Source: JACDAN01 sp963802375
GTDB lineage: Bacteria > Actinomycetota > Thermoleophilia > Gaiellales > Gaiellaceae
Length of the DNA: 64,000 bases
Direction: 5' to 3'
Assembly: GCA_963802375.1 (NCBI GenBank)
Contig: CAWDIJ010000005.1
Coordinates: forward strand, 372,001 to 436,000
Below are positions 6,605 to 16,068 of the stretch, piece by piece (within the stretch, counting starts at the first letter, position 1; the number at the start of each line of letters is the position of its first letter). The notes below the pieces were generated by a model that did no database searches, was not told the DNA's origin, and was given only the letters and a program-made list of their open reading frames with translations. A program made the translations under genes and the position numbers.

Positions 6605-9403
6605 ATGGACGCAGAGCGGCGTACCGAGATTCGCCGCTGGGCGGAGGGACTCGAGCGATCCGAGGTCGCGGAGGTTCGCGCGGCCGGCCGGGCGCTCATC
6701 ATGCTGGTCGAGGAGAACGAGGAGCTCGCCCGCCGGTTGGAGCTCCTCGAGCCCCCCGGGCCGGCAGGCCCGCCGATCGAGGAGGAGACGCGCCCGCGCC
6801 CTCGCCGCGAGCGGATTGCGCCTCGGGCGAAGAAGGCTTTCCCCTGGCGCCTGGCCGGCGTTTTCGTCGTCGTTGTTGTGCTGGCCGCCGCCGTCGCAGC
6901 CCTGGCGATGGCCGCGGTGCGGCCGGACCTGGAGGCCGGCGGCGCCGAGGACGGCGCGACGCTCGGATCCGGCGCGCTTGCCCAGCTCAGCTTCTGGGCG
7001 AGCGGAGAGGGCGAAGCAAGGGCCGAGTGGCGGCTGGACGGCCGTCCAGTCACGCCGAAGCGGAACGGGGACCGGGTCGTGTTCCGGCCTGGCAAGCTCG
7101 CCGACGGGGAGCATCTGCTCGAGATCCGCGTAGGCGGGCCGCTCTTCACGACGACGCACCGGCGGATCTCGTTCGACGTCGACACGGCGGCGCCGTTACT
7201 CCGCCTGAACTCGCCGGCAGCGCACCGGGTCGGCGAGCCGGTCCGCATCGCGGGCAGAGTCGAGCCCGACGCGCGGCTGAGCCGCGCCGGTCGTGAGATC
7301 TCGCTTGACGACGACGGCGCGTTCCAACTCGAGCTCGCGACGCGGCCTCCGCGAGGAACGCTCCTTCTGGAGGCCGCCGACAAGGCAGGAAACCGGAGCC
7401 GCTGGCAAGTCCCGGTCTCCGTGATCCCGCGCCAGCCCGTGCATCCAGTCCGGTCAGTGCACGTCACGGCCCACGCGTGGGCGGATCCAAGCCTTCGCAA
7501 GGGCGTGCTCGCGCTCATCGAGGCGAGCAAGGTGAACGCGGTCGAGCTCGACCTCAAGGACGAGTCGGGGCTCATCGGCTGGGACGCTCCCGTCCCTTAC
7601 GCCAAGCGCGTCGGAGCGGTCGAGGACGTCTTCGACCTCGGGCAGGCGGTGGAGGAGCTGCACGCGAAGGGTGTTCGCGTGATCGGGCGGCTGGTCTGCT
7701 TCCGTGACCCCATCCACGCCCAGGCCGCCTGGCGGGGAGGCCGGCGCGACGAGGTCGTCCAGACGCCGGATGGCCAGGCCTACTCCGGCTACGGCGGTTT
7801 CACGAACTTCGCAAGCCCCGCGGTGAGGCAATACAACATCGACGTGGCAGTGGCGGCCGCGAAGGCCGGCGTGGACGAGATCCTCTACGACTACGTCCGC
7901 CGCCCCGACGGCCCGCTGTCATCGATGCGCTTCCCCGGCTTGAAGGGGAGAACGGAGCGGGCGATCGTCGAGTTCCTCGAGCAGTCGCGGGACGCCTTGG
8001 CCGGCACCGATGCGCTCGTCGGCGCCTCGGTGTTCGGCGTCGCCGCCACACGGCCCGAGGAGGTTGCGCAGGACATCCCTGCGATGGCCCGCACGGTCGA
8101 CTACATCGCGCCGATGGTCTATCCGTCGCATTGGGGGCCGGGCGAGTACAACGTCGCGAACCCGAACGGCGAGCCCTATGCGATCACCCGCCGCTCGCTC
8201 GCCGACTTCGCCCGCAAGACGAAGTTGACGGGCGCCCGCGTCGTCCCGTGGCTCCAGGACTTCTCTCTGGGCTGGGACTACGGGCCGGCCGAGGTGAACG
8301 CGCAGATCCGCGCGGCGCGGGACGCCGGCATGGACGAGTTCATCCTCTGGGATCCCTCAGTCACGTACACCTCCGACGCCCTCGAGCCGACGGCGAAGCG
8401 TCCGGCGCTCGAGTTGCGAACGGCGCCGCCGAAGGGCCTGCCCGGCCCGAAGCGGCTCCCGGACCCGAAGCCTGCTCCGGCTGCGACCGCCAAGTCGGCG
8501 GCGGTGAAGGGCCCGGTCAGCGGCCTGCCGCCGAACGAGCTCGGGGTCGTGCCGGTGCTGATGTACCACGAGATCCGCCCCGATCGAGTCGGCGCCTATG
8601 ACCAGACGCCAGGCGAGTTCCGGGCGGAGCTCGAGCACCTCTGGAAGCAGGGGTATGCGCCCGTCAACGCATCCGACTTCGCCGACGGGAAGATCGACCT
8701 GCCGGCCGGGAAGAGCCCCGTCGTCCTCACCTTCGACGACTCGACGACCTTCCAGCTCGAGCTTGGGCCCGACGGAGAGCCAAAGGAAGGCACAGCCGTC
8801 TCGCTGCTGCGCGAGTTCGCCCGGACGCATCCAGGCTTCGAGCCCAAGGCGACTTTCTTCCTGCTCCGCCGGCCCTTCGGCGGAAACGCGCGCTCGTCCG
8901 AGCATGTCCGCTGGCTCGCCGAGAACGGGTTCGAGCTCGGGAACCACTCCCACGACCACACTCCGCTGCGGCCTCTCGACGACGCCGAGGTCCAGCGTCA
9001 GCTCGTCGCAGGCGCCCGTGTGATCCTGGATGCAGTCCCCGGGTACCGCATCAAGTCGCTGGCATTGCCGCTCGGGTCGATGCCGGAGCGAGCCGAGCTG
9101 GCCATCCGCGGTCGCTCGGGCGGCCAGAGCTACGGGCCGTACGCCGTTTTCCTCGTTGGGGCGAACCCGTCGCCCTCGCCGTACTCGAAGGACTTCGACC
9201 GGACCGCGATCCCGCGGATCCGCAGCTCGCACCTACCGTGGTCCTCGGCGGAGGAATACACATTCGCGTACTGGATGCGCGAGCTCGCGCGAAACCCGGA
9301 GCAGCGATTCGTGTCGGACGGCGACCCGCGAACCATCACCGTGCGGCGCGCTGAACGCGGCTCGGTCGCGCGTCGCTTCCGCAGCTACGCGCGCCTCCGT
9401 TAG
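6605..9403 (+). CDS. Membrane-anchored fusion: DUF4015-type glycoside hydrolase plus NodB polysaccharide deacetylase
   Basis: A 932-residue protein with a charged cytoplasmic N-terminus, one membrane helix (about residues 78-103), Ig-like or beta-sandwich segments (about 130-275), a TIM-barrel domain of the DUF4015 putative glycosyl hydrolase type (about 278-600, with YDYVRRPDG and DYIAPMVYPSHWGPGEYN), a Pro/Ala/Lys linker and a C-terminal polysaccharide deacetylase domain (about 646-870). The deacetylase shows the metal and catalytic motifs LTFDDS (near 709) and NHSHDHT (near 779). It probably remodels an extracellular or wall polysaccharide by cleavage and deacetylation. The substrate is unknown. 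Its stop overlaps the end of rmlB on the opposite strand by 4 bp. The ATG has no clear ribosome site; a TAGGCT lies 10 nt upstream. Confidence 0.85.
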   Translation: MDAERRTEIRRWAEGLERSEVAEVRAAGRALIMLVEENEELARRLELLEPPGPAGPPIEEETRPRPRRERIAPRAKKAFPWRLAGVFVVVVVLAAAVAALAMAAVRPDLEAGGAEDGATLGSGALAQLSFWASGEGEARAEWRLDGRPVTPKRNGDRVVFRPGKLADGEHLLEIRVGGPLFTTTHRRISFDVDTAAPLLRLNSPAAHRVGEPVRIAGRVEPDARLSRAGREISLDDDGAFQLELATRPPRGTLLLEAADKAGNRSRWQVPVSVIPRQPVHPVRSVHVTAHAWADPSLRKGVLALIEASKVNAVELDLKDESGLIGWDAPVPYAKRVGAVEDVFDLGQAVEELHAKGVRVIGRLVCFRDPIHAQAAWRGGRRDEVVQTPDGQAYSGYGGFTNFASPAVRQYNIDVAVAAAKAGVDEILYDYVRRPDGPLSSMRFPGLKGRTERAIVEFLEQSRDALAGTDALVGASVFGVAATRPEEVAQDIPAMARTVDYIAPMVYPSHWGPGEYNVANPNGEPYAITRRSLADFARKTKLTGARVVPWLQDFSLGWDYGPAEVNAQIRAARDAGMDEFILWDPSVTYTSDALEPTAKRPALELRTAPPKGLPGPKRLPDPKPAPAATAKSAAVKGPVSGLPPNELGVVPVLMYHEIRPDRVGAYDQTPGEFRAELEHLWKQGYAPVNASDFADGKIDLPAGKSPVVLTFDDSTTFQLELGPDGEPKEGTAVSLLREFARTHPGFEPKATFFLLRRPFGGNARSSEHVRWLAENGFELGNHSHDHTPLRPLDDAEVQRQLVAGARVILDAVPGYRIKSLALPLGSMPERAELAIRGRSGGQSYGPYAVFLVGANPSPSPYSKDFDRTAIPRIRSSHLPWSSAEEYTFAYWMRELARNPEQRFVSDGDPRTITVRRAERGSVARRFRSYARLR

Positions 9404-10401
9404 CGCCAGGCGGTCTCTTCGACTGGGGCGCGGTCGCGGAGCGGCTCCCACCACTCGCGCTTGGCCGCGTACCACTCGACCGTCTCGCGCAGGCCGTCCT
9501 CCCAGCCGACCTCGGGCTTCCAGCCGAGCTCCCGGCGGAGCTTCGACGAGTCGAGGAGATAGCGGCGGTCGTGGCCGGGCCGGTCCGGGACGATCGTCTT
9601 CAGCGATTCGGGCTTGCCCGTGTGTTCGAGGACGAGGTCGGCGATCTCCTCGATCGACGCCTCGATGCCGGAGCCGACGTTGTAGGTCTCTCCCACATTG
9701 TCGGAGGCCAGCACGAGCTCGATCGCGCGGCAGTGGTCCAAGACGTGGAGCCACTCGCGCTTGTTCTGCGTGGAGGCGTACATCGGCAGCGGCTTGTTAT
9801 CGAGCGCGTTGGTGACGAAGAGCGGGATGACCTTCTCCGGAAACTGGAACGGCCCGTAGTTGTTGGAGCAGTTCGTGATCGAGATCGGGAGCCCGTAGGT
9901 CTCGTGGTAGGCGCGCACTGCATGGTCGGCTGCTGCCTTCGAGGCGTTGTACGGCGTCCGCGGCTCGTAGGGCGAGTCCTCGGTGAAGACCTCGTCGGTG
10001 TCGAGCGCGAGGTCGCCGTAGACCTCGCACGTCGAGACATGGTGGAAGCGCTGGACGGTTCCCGCCTGGCGGGCGGCGTCGAGCAGCGTCTGCGTCCCGA
10101 TCACGTTGGTGCGGAAGAAGCGACCAGGGTCGACGACGGCGAGGCTGTTGTGCGACTCGGCCGCGAAGTTGACCACGACCTCGGCGCCGTCGTCCTCGAA
10201 CAGGCGTCGCCCGAGGTCGGGGTCGGCGATGTCACCCTCGACGAAGGTGATCCGGTCGTCCACGTCATCGAGGTTCGCGCGGTTCCCCGCGTACGTGAGC
10301 AGGTCGAGCGCGATCAGCTCGTCCTCAGGATGCCGGTCGAGCCAGTAGTGCACGAAGTTGGAGCCGATGAATCCGGCCGCGCCGGTCACGAGGATCCGCA
10401 T
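9400..10401 (-). CDS. rmlB: dTDP-glucose 4,6-dehydratase
   Basis: Converts dTDP-glucose to dTDP-4-keto-6-deoxyglucose, the second step toward dTDP-rhamnose and related sugars. The 333-residue protein begins MRILVTGAAGFIGSNFVHYW with the NAD-binding GxxGxxG loop, and has the catalytic motif YNASK (about residue 150) and the TCEVYGD and NCSNNYGP motifs of the family. The ATG at 10401 is preferred over longer in-frame starts because the family begins there. A TAAGCT hexamer lies 7 nt upstream, with TTGTGC 16 nt before that, consistent with a leaderless transcript. Confidence 0.95.
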   Translation of the reverse strand: MRILVTGAAGFIGSNFVHYWLDRHPEDELIALDLLTYAGNRANLDDVDDRITFVEGDIADPDLGRRLFEDDGAEVVVNFAAESHNSLAVVDPGRFFRTNVIGTQTLLDAARQAGTVQRFHHVSTCEVYGDLALDTDEVFTEDSPYEPRTPYNASKAAADHAVRAYHETYGLPISITNCSNNYGPFQFPEKVIPLFVTNALDNKPLPMYASTQNKREWLHVLDHCRAIELVLASDNVGETYNVGSGIEASIEEIADLVLEHTGKPESLKTIVPDRPGHDRRYLLDSSKLRRELGWKPEVGWEDGLRETVEWYAAKREWWEPLRDRAPVEETAWR

Positions 10402-10564
10402 GCTCGGAAGCTTAGGCGGTGCCGGACCAGGCACAACTGACCGATTGGGTCGTCCAGGATGGACAGCCTCCACCGGCCCGCCGCTCCACCACGATGGCGC
10501 GCGTCCTCGATTGTTCGGGAACCCGTGGACGAACGGTCACACTCTCGCCACGAACTCCGTGTCC

Positions 10565-10593
10565 CGGGCCGCCAGGCCCGAGGGACAGTCCCT
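10565..10593 (-). terminator. Two small inverted repeats just after the kinase stop: possible terminator
   Basis: CGGGCC-GCCA-GGCCCG (10565-10580) and AGGGA-CAG-TCCCT (10581-10593) lie immediately downstream of the kinase stop on the minus strand. They could end transcription before rmlB. No T-tract follows, so this is weak. Confidence 0.35.
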
Positions 10594-10595
10594 CG

Positions 10596-12026
10596 CTAGG
10601 AGCAGCGCGCGCGCGCCTCGCGGATCTCCCGGCGGCTGCCCTGGATCGCCTCGGAGCGATCGAGGTGCGGCAGCGCCTCGTCGCAGCGACCCTGCTCGAC
10701 GAGCGCCCGGCCGAGGTTGTAGTTCGCGTACGCCTCGTAGAGCTCGCCTGTGCCTTCCAGCTTCGCGAGCGCCTGGCGTGACACCGCCTCCGCCTCGGCC
10801 CAGCGTCCCTGGCGGAGCAGCGCCGTCGCCTGGTCGGTCAGCTCGACGCCGCTCTGATCGGACGGTGCCGTTGTCGCCGTCGTTGCCGTCGTGGCTTGAG
10901 TCGTGGGCGGGGAAGGAGGAGGCGCCGCCGTCGTCGTTGTGACGGTCACCGGTTGCCTCACCGTCTTCGTCTCTCCCTCGGTCGTGACGACCCTCGTCTG
11001 GGTTTGGATGACCGTCCGAGCTTGCTGCGGCTCGTCGTCGCTGTCGAGGATTCCCGCCATGCTGAGGCCCGCGCCGAGGGCGAGGAGCCCGAGGAGCGCG
11101 GCTGCAACCCAGACCCACGTCTTCGGTCGCGACGCAGCCGGCGGGAGGGCCGCGGGTGCGTGCTGCTCCTCCTGGACGGCCGCCAGGGGTCCCGTCGTGC
11201 CAGCCGCGTGAGAGAGCCCCTCGCGCAAGGCCGCGACGAAGTCGGCCGAGCTCTCGTAACGCTGATCGGGATCCTTTGCAAGCGCTCGGCGCAGAACGGG
11301 GTCGAGCTCGGGTGGAACGTCGCCGTGCTCGCTCGGGTACGGGATCGGTGCGTGAACGTGTGCCGCGGCTTCCGCGGTCGCCGAGTCCGACTCGAAGGGC
11401 CGCCGTCCCGTGAGGAGCTCGTAGGCGACGACTCCCAGCCCGTAGCGGTCGCTGGCCGGCGTTGCGCGCTCACCCCTCGCCTGTTCGGGCGAGAGGTACC
11501 CCGCGGTGCCGAGCACGGTGCCGGTCATCGTCATCGAGTCGAGCCCGACTGCGCTCGCGACGCCGAAGTCGCCGACCGAGACCTCCCCTCGGCCGTTGAG
11601 GAGCAAGTTGCCGGGCTTCACGTCGCGGTGGACGACGCCGGCCTCGTGCGCCGCATCGAGCGCTTGTGCCGCCTGGTCGAGCCACCGGAGGACGTCGGCG
11701 GGGTCCTGCGCACCGCCGGCCTTCAGGCGATCCCCGAGGGTGCCGCCCTCGAGGAGCTCCATCACGATGTACGGATGGCCGTCCGAATCCCCGACGTCGA
11801 AGATCGTGACGATGTTCGGCGAGCCCGAGAGCCGCGCCGCGGCGAGCGCCTCGCGCTTGAACCGCTCCCGCACGGACTCGTCGTCGGCGTACCGGTCGGC
11901 GAGCACCTTGATCGCCACGGCGCGCCCGAGCTGCTCGTCCATCGCGCGGTACACGTCGCCCATGCCGCCGCGGGCCAGGTGCCGGGGATCGCGGTACCGC
12001 GAGGGAAAGGATTGAGGGTCCTTCAC
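10596..12026 (-). CDS. Membrane Ser/Thr protein kinase (PknB type) with an external TPR-like domain
   Basis: A 476-residue Hanks-type kinase. The kinase domain (about residues 9-270) has the glycine loop LARGGMGDVY, Lys40 in VAIK, the catalytic HRDVKPGN (Asp135) and DFG at 153-155, so it should be active. A membrane helix follows at about 303-327, then a long Thr/Pro-rich stalk (about 335-395), then a C-terminal segment with tetratricopeptide character instead of the PASTA domains of typical PknB. The external TPR part may bind a protein or wall ligand. It starts at ATG 12026 and diverges from the SpoIID gene. Its substrates are unknown. Confidence 0.9.
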   Translation of the reverse strand: MKDPQSFPSRYRDPRHLARGGMGDVYRAMDEQLGRAVAIKVLADRYADDESVRERFKREALAAARLSGSPNIVTIFDVGDSDGHPYIVMELLEGGTLGDRLKAGGAQDPADVLRWLDQAAQALDAAHEAGVVHRDVKPGNLLLNGRGEVSVGDFGVASAVGLDSMTMTGTVLGTAGYLSPEQARGERATPASDRYGLGVVAYELLTGRRPFESDSATAEAAAHVHAPIPYPSEHGDVPPELDPVLRRALAKDPDQRYESSADFVAALREGLSHAAGTTGPLAAVQEEQHAPAALPPAASRPKTWVWVAAALLGLLALGAGLSMAGILDSDDEPQQARTVIQTQTRVVTTEGETKTVRQPVTVTTTTAAPPPSPPTTQATTATTATTAPSDQSGVELTDQATALLRQGRWAEAEAVSRQALAKLEGTGELYEAYANYNLGRALVEQGRCDEALPHLDRSEAIQGSRREIREARARCS

Positions 12027-12152
12027 GGCGAGGTCGTTTCCGTTGGAACCGAGCCAGAAACGCGTCTGTTAGGAAAGCGTACGAGGGGGAGGTCGCCGGC
12101 GGAAGGATGCGCTAGCCTCAGAAAGGTTCCTGCGGAATTCCGGGTCACCTTG

Positions 12153-13793
12153 ATGTCCATGTCTCGCGGCCTCGTCCTGACAGCCGGCGTTCTCGCTGCG
12201 CTTCTCGCGGCAGGGCTTGGCACAGCCAAAAGCGGGCGCGCCACACAGGGAGAAAGGGCCGCTCAAGCCGGTGCCCCCGTGTTCCTGATCAGCGGCCGCG
12301 GTTGGGGGCACGGCGTCGGAATGAGCCAGTGGGGAGCCAACGGCTTCGCCCGGAGAGGTCACGACTACCGGCGCATCCTCGCGCACTACTACCGCGGGAC
12401 GACGATCGGCAAGGCGCCGGTCGCCAAGGTTCGAGTCCTGCTCGCCGGCAGCAAGCCGACCTTGACGATCTCCTCCGAGGCCCCGTACCGCGTCCGTGAT
12501 GCGTCCGCCCGCGCGAGAACGCTCGTCGGGACGCAGGTCGTGGGTCCGGGCCTGAAGGTCAAGGTCAAGGGCGTGAAGAGGCGCGTCAAGCTGGCGCCGC
12601 CGCTCGTGTTCCTGCCCGGCGACGAGCCGCTGCACCTCGGACGCCGCTACCGCGGGACGATCCACGTCGACAAGGTCGGCCGGCGCCTGCGCGCGATCAA
12701 CGTGGTCGGGCTCGAGCAGTACCTGTACGGCGTCGTCCCGGCGGAGGTTCCCGACGACTGGACGCCGGAGGTCCTGAAGGCCCAGGCCGTCGCCGCGCGC
12801 TCCTACGCGCTCGCGACCAGAAAGACGAGCGGTGCGTTCGACCTTTTCCCCGACGTTCGCAGCCAGGTCTATCGTGGCGTCGACGAGGAAGAGGACTCGA
12901 CGAACGCCGCCGTCGACGAGACCGCGGGCGAGGTGCTCATGCACGGCAGTCGCCTGGTGATTGCGTACTTCCACTCGACGTCCGGTGGACGGACCGCTTC
13001 CGTCGAGGATGTCTGGGTGGGGTCGAAGCGCACGCCGTACCTCACCGGCGTCGACGATCCATACGACTCGATCTCGCCGCACCACACGTGGGGCCCGGTC
13101 GTCATCCCGGTTGGGCGATTGCAACGGGTGCTGAAGGCCCCGGGCCGGCTGCTCGACGTTCGGACGACGACGAACGCTTCGGCCCGGGCTGACACGGTCG
13201 TGGGCGTGGGGATCGGAGGAGAGGCCTCCGCCAAGGCCGGCGACGTCCGCCGCGAGCTGGGGCTCCGCTCCACCTGGTTCCGCGTCGGAGTGCTTGCGCT
13301 GCCGCAGCCCGGGAAGCCGCACGTGTTCGGCGGGACGACGCGCCTGACGGGCACGGTGCGCGGTGTCGAAGGAGCCCGGCTGGAGCATCTCGGGCCGACG
13401 GGTTGGCGCTCGGTCGCTTCGCCGAAGCCGGCCGGCAACGGCTCCTTCTCGGTCGCTGTTCGGCCAACGGCGACCGCGCAGTATCGGCTCAGCGTCGGCA
13501 GCGCTCGAACCGGCGTCATCCGGCTGGGAGTCGCGCCGCAGGTCAAGCTGTTGCCCGTCACGGATGCGATGGAGCTTCGAGGCACCATGCGCCCCGCGGT
13601 CATCGGCGCAGCGGTCGAGATCCAGCGGCTGAGCGGGAAGGCGTGGGGCACCGTTGGGCGCGCGACGGTCGCCGAGGGCGGGACGTTCACCGCTGCGATC
13701 CACGTCCCGCCTGGAAGCTATCGCGCTCGTATCGCCCGGCCGGGCCGCGGCCTCGTCGCCGGCACGAGCCAGATCCTGGTGGTGGCCGGATGA
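12153..13793 (+). CDS. Secreted SpoIID/LytB-domain protein (probable peptidoglycan glycan-strand enzyme)
   Basis: A 546-residue exported protein with a signal peptide (about residues 1-26). The SpoIID/LytB domain contains GRGWGHGVGMSQWGANG (about 48-64) and the core motif YLYGVVPAEVPDDW followed by LKAQAVAARSYA (about 190-215). SpoIID is a lytic transglycosylase in sporulation, while non-sporulating actinobacteria carry homologues of less certain role. The C-terminal 180 residues look like beta-sandwich repeats, probably for wall binding. The ATG at 12153 has a second in-frame ATG two codons later; neither has a strong ribosome site. The stop overlaps the subtilase start by 4 bp (ATGA), so the two are coupled. 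Confidence 0.86.
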   Translation: MSMSRGLVLTAGVLAALLAAGLGTAKSGRATQGERAAQAGAPVFLISGRGWGHGVGMSQWGANGFARRGHDYRRILAHYYRGTTIGKAPVAKVRVLLAGSKPTLTISSEAPYRVRDASARARTLVGTQVVGPGLKVKVKGVKRRVKLAPPLVFLPGDEPLHLGRRYRGTIHVDKVGRRLRAINVVGLEQYLYGVVPAEVPDDWTPEVLKAQAVAARSYALATRKTSGAFDLFPDVRSQVYRGVDEEEDSTNAAVDETAGEVLMHGSRLVIAYFHSTSGGRTASVEDVWVGSKRTPYLTGVDDPYDSISPHHTWGPVVIPVGRLQRVLKAPGRLLDVRTTTNASARADTVVGVGIGGEASAKAGDVRRELGLRSTWFRVGVLALPQPGKPHVFGGTTRLTGTVRGVEGARLEHLGPTGWRSVASPKPAGNGSFSVAVRPTATAQYRLSVGSARTGVIRLGVAPQVKLLPVTDAMELRGTMRPAVIGAAVEIQRLSGKAWGTVGRATVAEGGTFTAAIHVPPGSYRARIARPGRGLVAGTSQILVVAG

Positions 13794-15427
13794 GACGATT
13801 CCTCGCCGTCGCGGTACTCGCCCTTGTGCTGCCCGGCGCCGCGGATGCGGCCCGGTTCGCTGTCGGGATCGCGCCCGGCGCCGACAGAGACGCGGTGGCT
13901 CGCGCTGTCGAGGCGCGCACCGGTGGAACCGTCGAGCCGCTGGCTCCCTTCGCGTTCGCGCTCGAGGCGACCCGTGTCAAGGGGGTTGCGGACATCCCCG
14001 GTGTCGCGTACGTCGAGCGGCTCGGCTCGCGGGGCCGAGCACTCTCCTTCATCCCGAGTGACCCGTTGGCGACCCGCCAGTGGCACCTCGAAGCCGTCCA
14101 GGCATTCGACGCCTGGCTGCAGCGCCCCACGCTTCCCGCGATGCGCGTTGCAGTCATCGACTCAGGCATCGATGCCGGGCACCCGGAGTTCGCGGGCCGG
14201 ATCTTCAAGGCGCAGAGCTTCGTCGGCGGTTCCGCGCGCCGCGACCGCCACGGGCACGGGACGTTCATCGCCGGCCTGATCGCGGCGTCGCTGAACAACG
14301 GTGCGGGGATCTCCGGCATGGCGTTCCCCGCCCAGCTCCTCATCGCGAGGGTCGTCCGTCCCGACGGCGTCGTCCCGCTCGAGGCGGAGGCGCGCGCGAT
14401 CCGCTGGGCGGTCGACCAGGGCGCGACCGTCATCAACCTGAGCCTCGGCGGCGTGCGCGACCCGATCGACCGAAGCAGGGACAGCTTCTCCCCGCTCGAG
14501 GCCAGCGCCGTCGAGTACGCGATCCGCAAGGGCGTGATTGTGGTCGCGGCCGTCGGGAACGGTGACAACGCGCCCGAGCAGCCGTGGCGCTACGCCAGCT
14601 ATCCGGCCGCCTTGCCGCACGTTCTCGGAGTGAGCGCGTTCTCGCGCGACGGCTCGGTGCCGACCTTCTCGAACCGCGACCCGGTCTTCAATGACGTGGC
14701 TGCTCCGGGCGACGAGCTCTTCTCGACGCTGCCGCGAGCGATCACCGCTCGGCGGCCACTCTGCGCCGATCAGGGGTACTCCGACTGCGGCCCGCAGGAG
14801 TACCTGCGACCCCAGGGGACGTCGTTCGCGGCCGCCGTCGCGTCGGCCGCGGCCGTGCTCGTCCGCGGGTCGTGGCCGAATGCGCGGAGGGAGCAGGTCA
14901 TGTCGATTCTCCAGCGCACCGCGACGGACATGACCCCGACGACCGGCTGTCGGCGCTGCGTCGACGGTCGTGACCCGGTGAGCGGCTGGGGCAAGTTGAA
15001 CGTCTCAGCCGCCGTCGGCTATTCCGGTCGCCTGGCCGCCATCGACCGGAACGAGCCGAACGACGAGGCGGGCGCCCGGTCGTTCCGCCTGCGGAGGCCA
15101 ACGGTCACCAGGACCTTCTCGCTCGACTTCTGGGACGACCAGAACGACGTCTACGCGGTGAGGTTGCCGCGCGGCGGCCGAATCGTCGCAACCCTGAGCC
15201 GGTTCACTGCCAACGTGAGCCTCGTGCTCTGGAAGCCCGGGACCCTGCGGGTGAACGAGCGCCGCTCGCTCGCCAACGTCGCCGCCCAGTCGGTGAGCGT
15301 CGGCCGCGTGAAGGTCGTGCGCTTCGGCCTCCAGCGCCGCGTCCAGCGGGCCGGCATCTACTACCTCCAGGTGTCGATCGCCGAGCCGAGCACGACCGCG
15401 TACACCCTGCGCATCGTCAGGCGCTAG
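13790..15427 (+). CDS. Secreted subtilisin-family serine protease (S8) with a C-terminal PPC-like domain
   Basis: A 545-residue exported protease. A signal peptide (about 1-20) is followed by a short inhibitor-like propeptide and then the S8 catalytic domain with Asp in VAVIDSGID (about 122), His in RHGHGTFIAG (about 154), the oxyanion Asn in AAVGNGDN and Ser in GTSFAAA (about 345). After residue 410 comes a beta domain resembling bacterial pre-peptidase C-terminal domains (NEPNDEAG at its start). Two cysteine pairs occur, CADQGYSDC and CRRC. It is coupled to the SpoIID gene, so it may process or turn over wall-associated proteins. The target is unknown. Its stop overlaps the convergent acyltransferase gene by 4 bp. 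Confidence 0.93.
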   Translation: MRRFLAVAVLALVLPGAADAARFAVGIAPGADRDAVARAVEARTGGTVEPLAPFAFALEATRVKGVADIPGVAYVERLGSRGRALSFIPSDPLATRQWHLEAVQAFDAWLQRPTLPAMRVAVIDSGIDAGHPEFAGRIFKAQSFVGGSARRDRHGHGTFIAGLIAASLNNGAGISGMAFPAQLLIARVVRPDGVVPLEAEARAIRWAVDQGATVINLSLGGVRDPIDRSRDSFSPLEASAVEYAIRKGVIVVAAVGNGDNAPEQPWRYASYPAALPHVLGVSAFSRDGSVPTFSNRDPVFNDVAAPGDELFSTLPRAITARRPLCADQGYSDCGPQEYLRPQGTSFAAAVASAAAVLVRGSWPNARREQVMSILQRTATDMTPTTGCRRCVDGRDPVSGWGKLNVSAAVGYSGRLAAIDRNEPNDEAGARSFRLRRPTVTRTFSLDFWDDQNDVYAVRLPRGGRIVATLSRFTANVSLVLWKPGTLRVNERRSLANVAAQSVSVGRVKVVRFGLQRRVQRAGIYYLQVSIAEPSTTAYTLRIVRR

Positions 15428-16068
15428 AGCAGCTCTTCGTCGGGCACTTCGCGGATCTGCCGCGCCGGGCTCCCGACCACGACGGCCCGCGGGGGCACAT
15501 CCTTCGTGACCACCGCTCCGGCGCCGACGAATGCCTCCTCCCCGACCTCGATCCCCGGCAGGAGCACTGCCGCGCCGCCCACACGCGCGCCGCGGCGGAT
15601 CGTGGGGCCCTTGCGGAGCTCGTGTCGTCTCTCCGTTCGCCCCATGAAGTTGTCGTTCGTCGTGACGACGCACGGCGCGATGAAGACGTCCTCCTCGAGC
15701 GTCGAGTAGGCCGTCACGTACGCGTTCGCCTGGATCTTCGTCCGGGCGCCGATCGTCGTGTCGTTCTCGACGAGCGAGCCGCGGCCGACGACGACGTCTT
15801 CTCCGAGCTCGCAGCGCTCACGGACGCAGCTCTGGTCGCCGACGATCGATCGCGCGCCGATCCGCGTGCCTGCGAACACGACCGCGCCGGTCGAGACGAT
15901 CGTCCCCTCGGCGAGCTCGAGGGGAGGCAACTCCTCGCGCTTCGCGGTCGAGCGCGGAGAGAGGGCCGGTTGCTTGCCGAGGACGACGTTGTCGCCGATC
16001 TGGCACCCGTCGCCGATCACCGTCCCCGGGTAGATGACGGTGTTCTCGCCGACCGTGTACTCACTCAC
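15424..16068 (-). CDS. Left-handed beta-helix acyltransferase, WbpD/WlbB-like
   Basis: A 214-residue hexapeptide-repeat transferase with many I-G-x-x-x/V-G-x-x turns across its whole length, ending with the GSPARQIRE segment typical of sugar N-acetyltransferases. The closest type is the UDP-2-acetamido-3-amino-glucuronate 3-N-acetyltransferase WbpD/WlbB, which is usually encoded beside the two genes found upstream here. The GTG start overlaps the oxidoreductase stop (GTGA). The acceptor sugar is inferred from context. The 3-amino group would need a WbpE-type aminotransferase, which is not in the window. Confidence 0.82.
   Translation of the reverse strand: MSEYTVGENTVIYPGTVIGDGCQIGDNVVLGKQPALSPRSTAKREELPPLELAEGTIVSTGAVVFAGTRIGARSIVGDQSCVRERCELGEDVVVGRGSLVENDTTIGARTKIQANAYVTAYSTLEEDVFIAPCVVTTNDNFMGRTERRHELRKGPTIRRGARVGGAAVLLPGIEVGEEAFVGAGAVVTKDVPPRAVVVGSPARQIREVPDEELL

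Noticed and set aside
10896..12152. In-frame upstream extension of the SpoIID gene
   Set aside because: It lies antisense to the kinase and has no domain; the signal peptide and family sequence begin at 12153.
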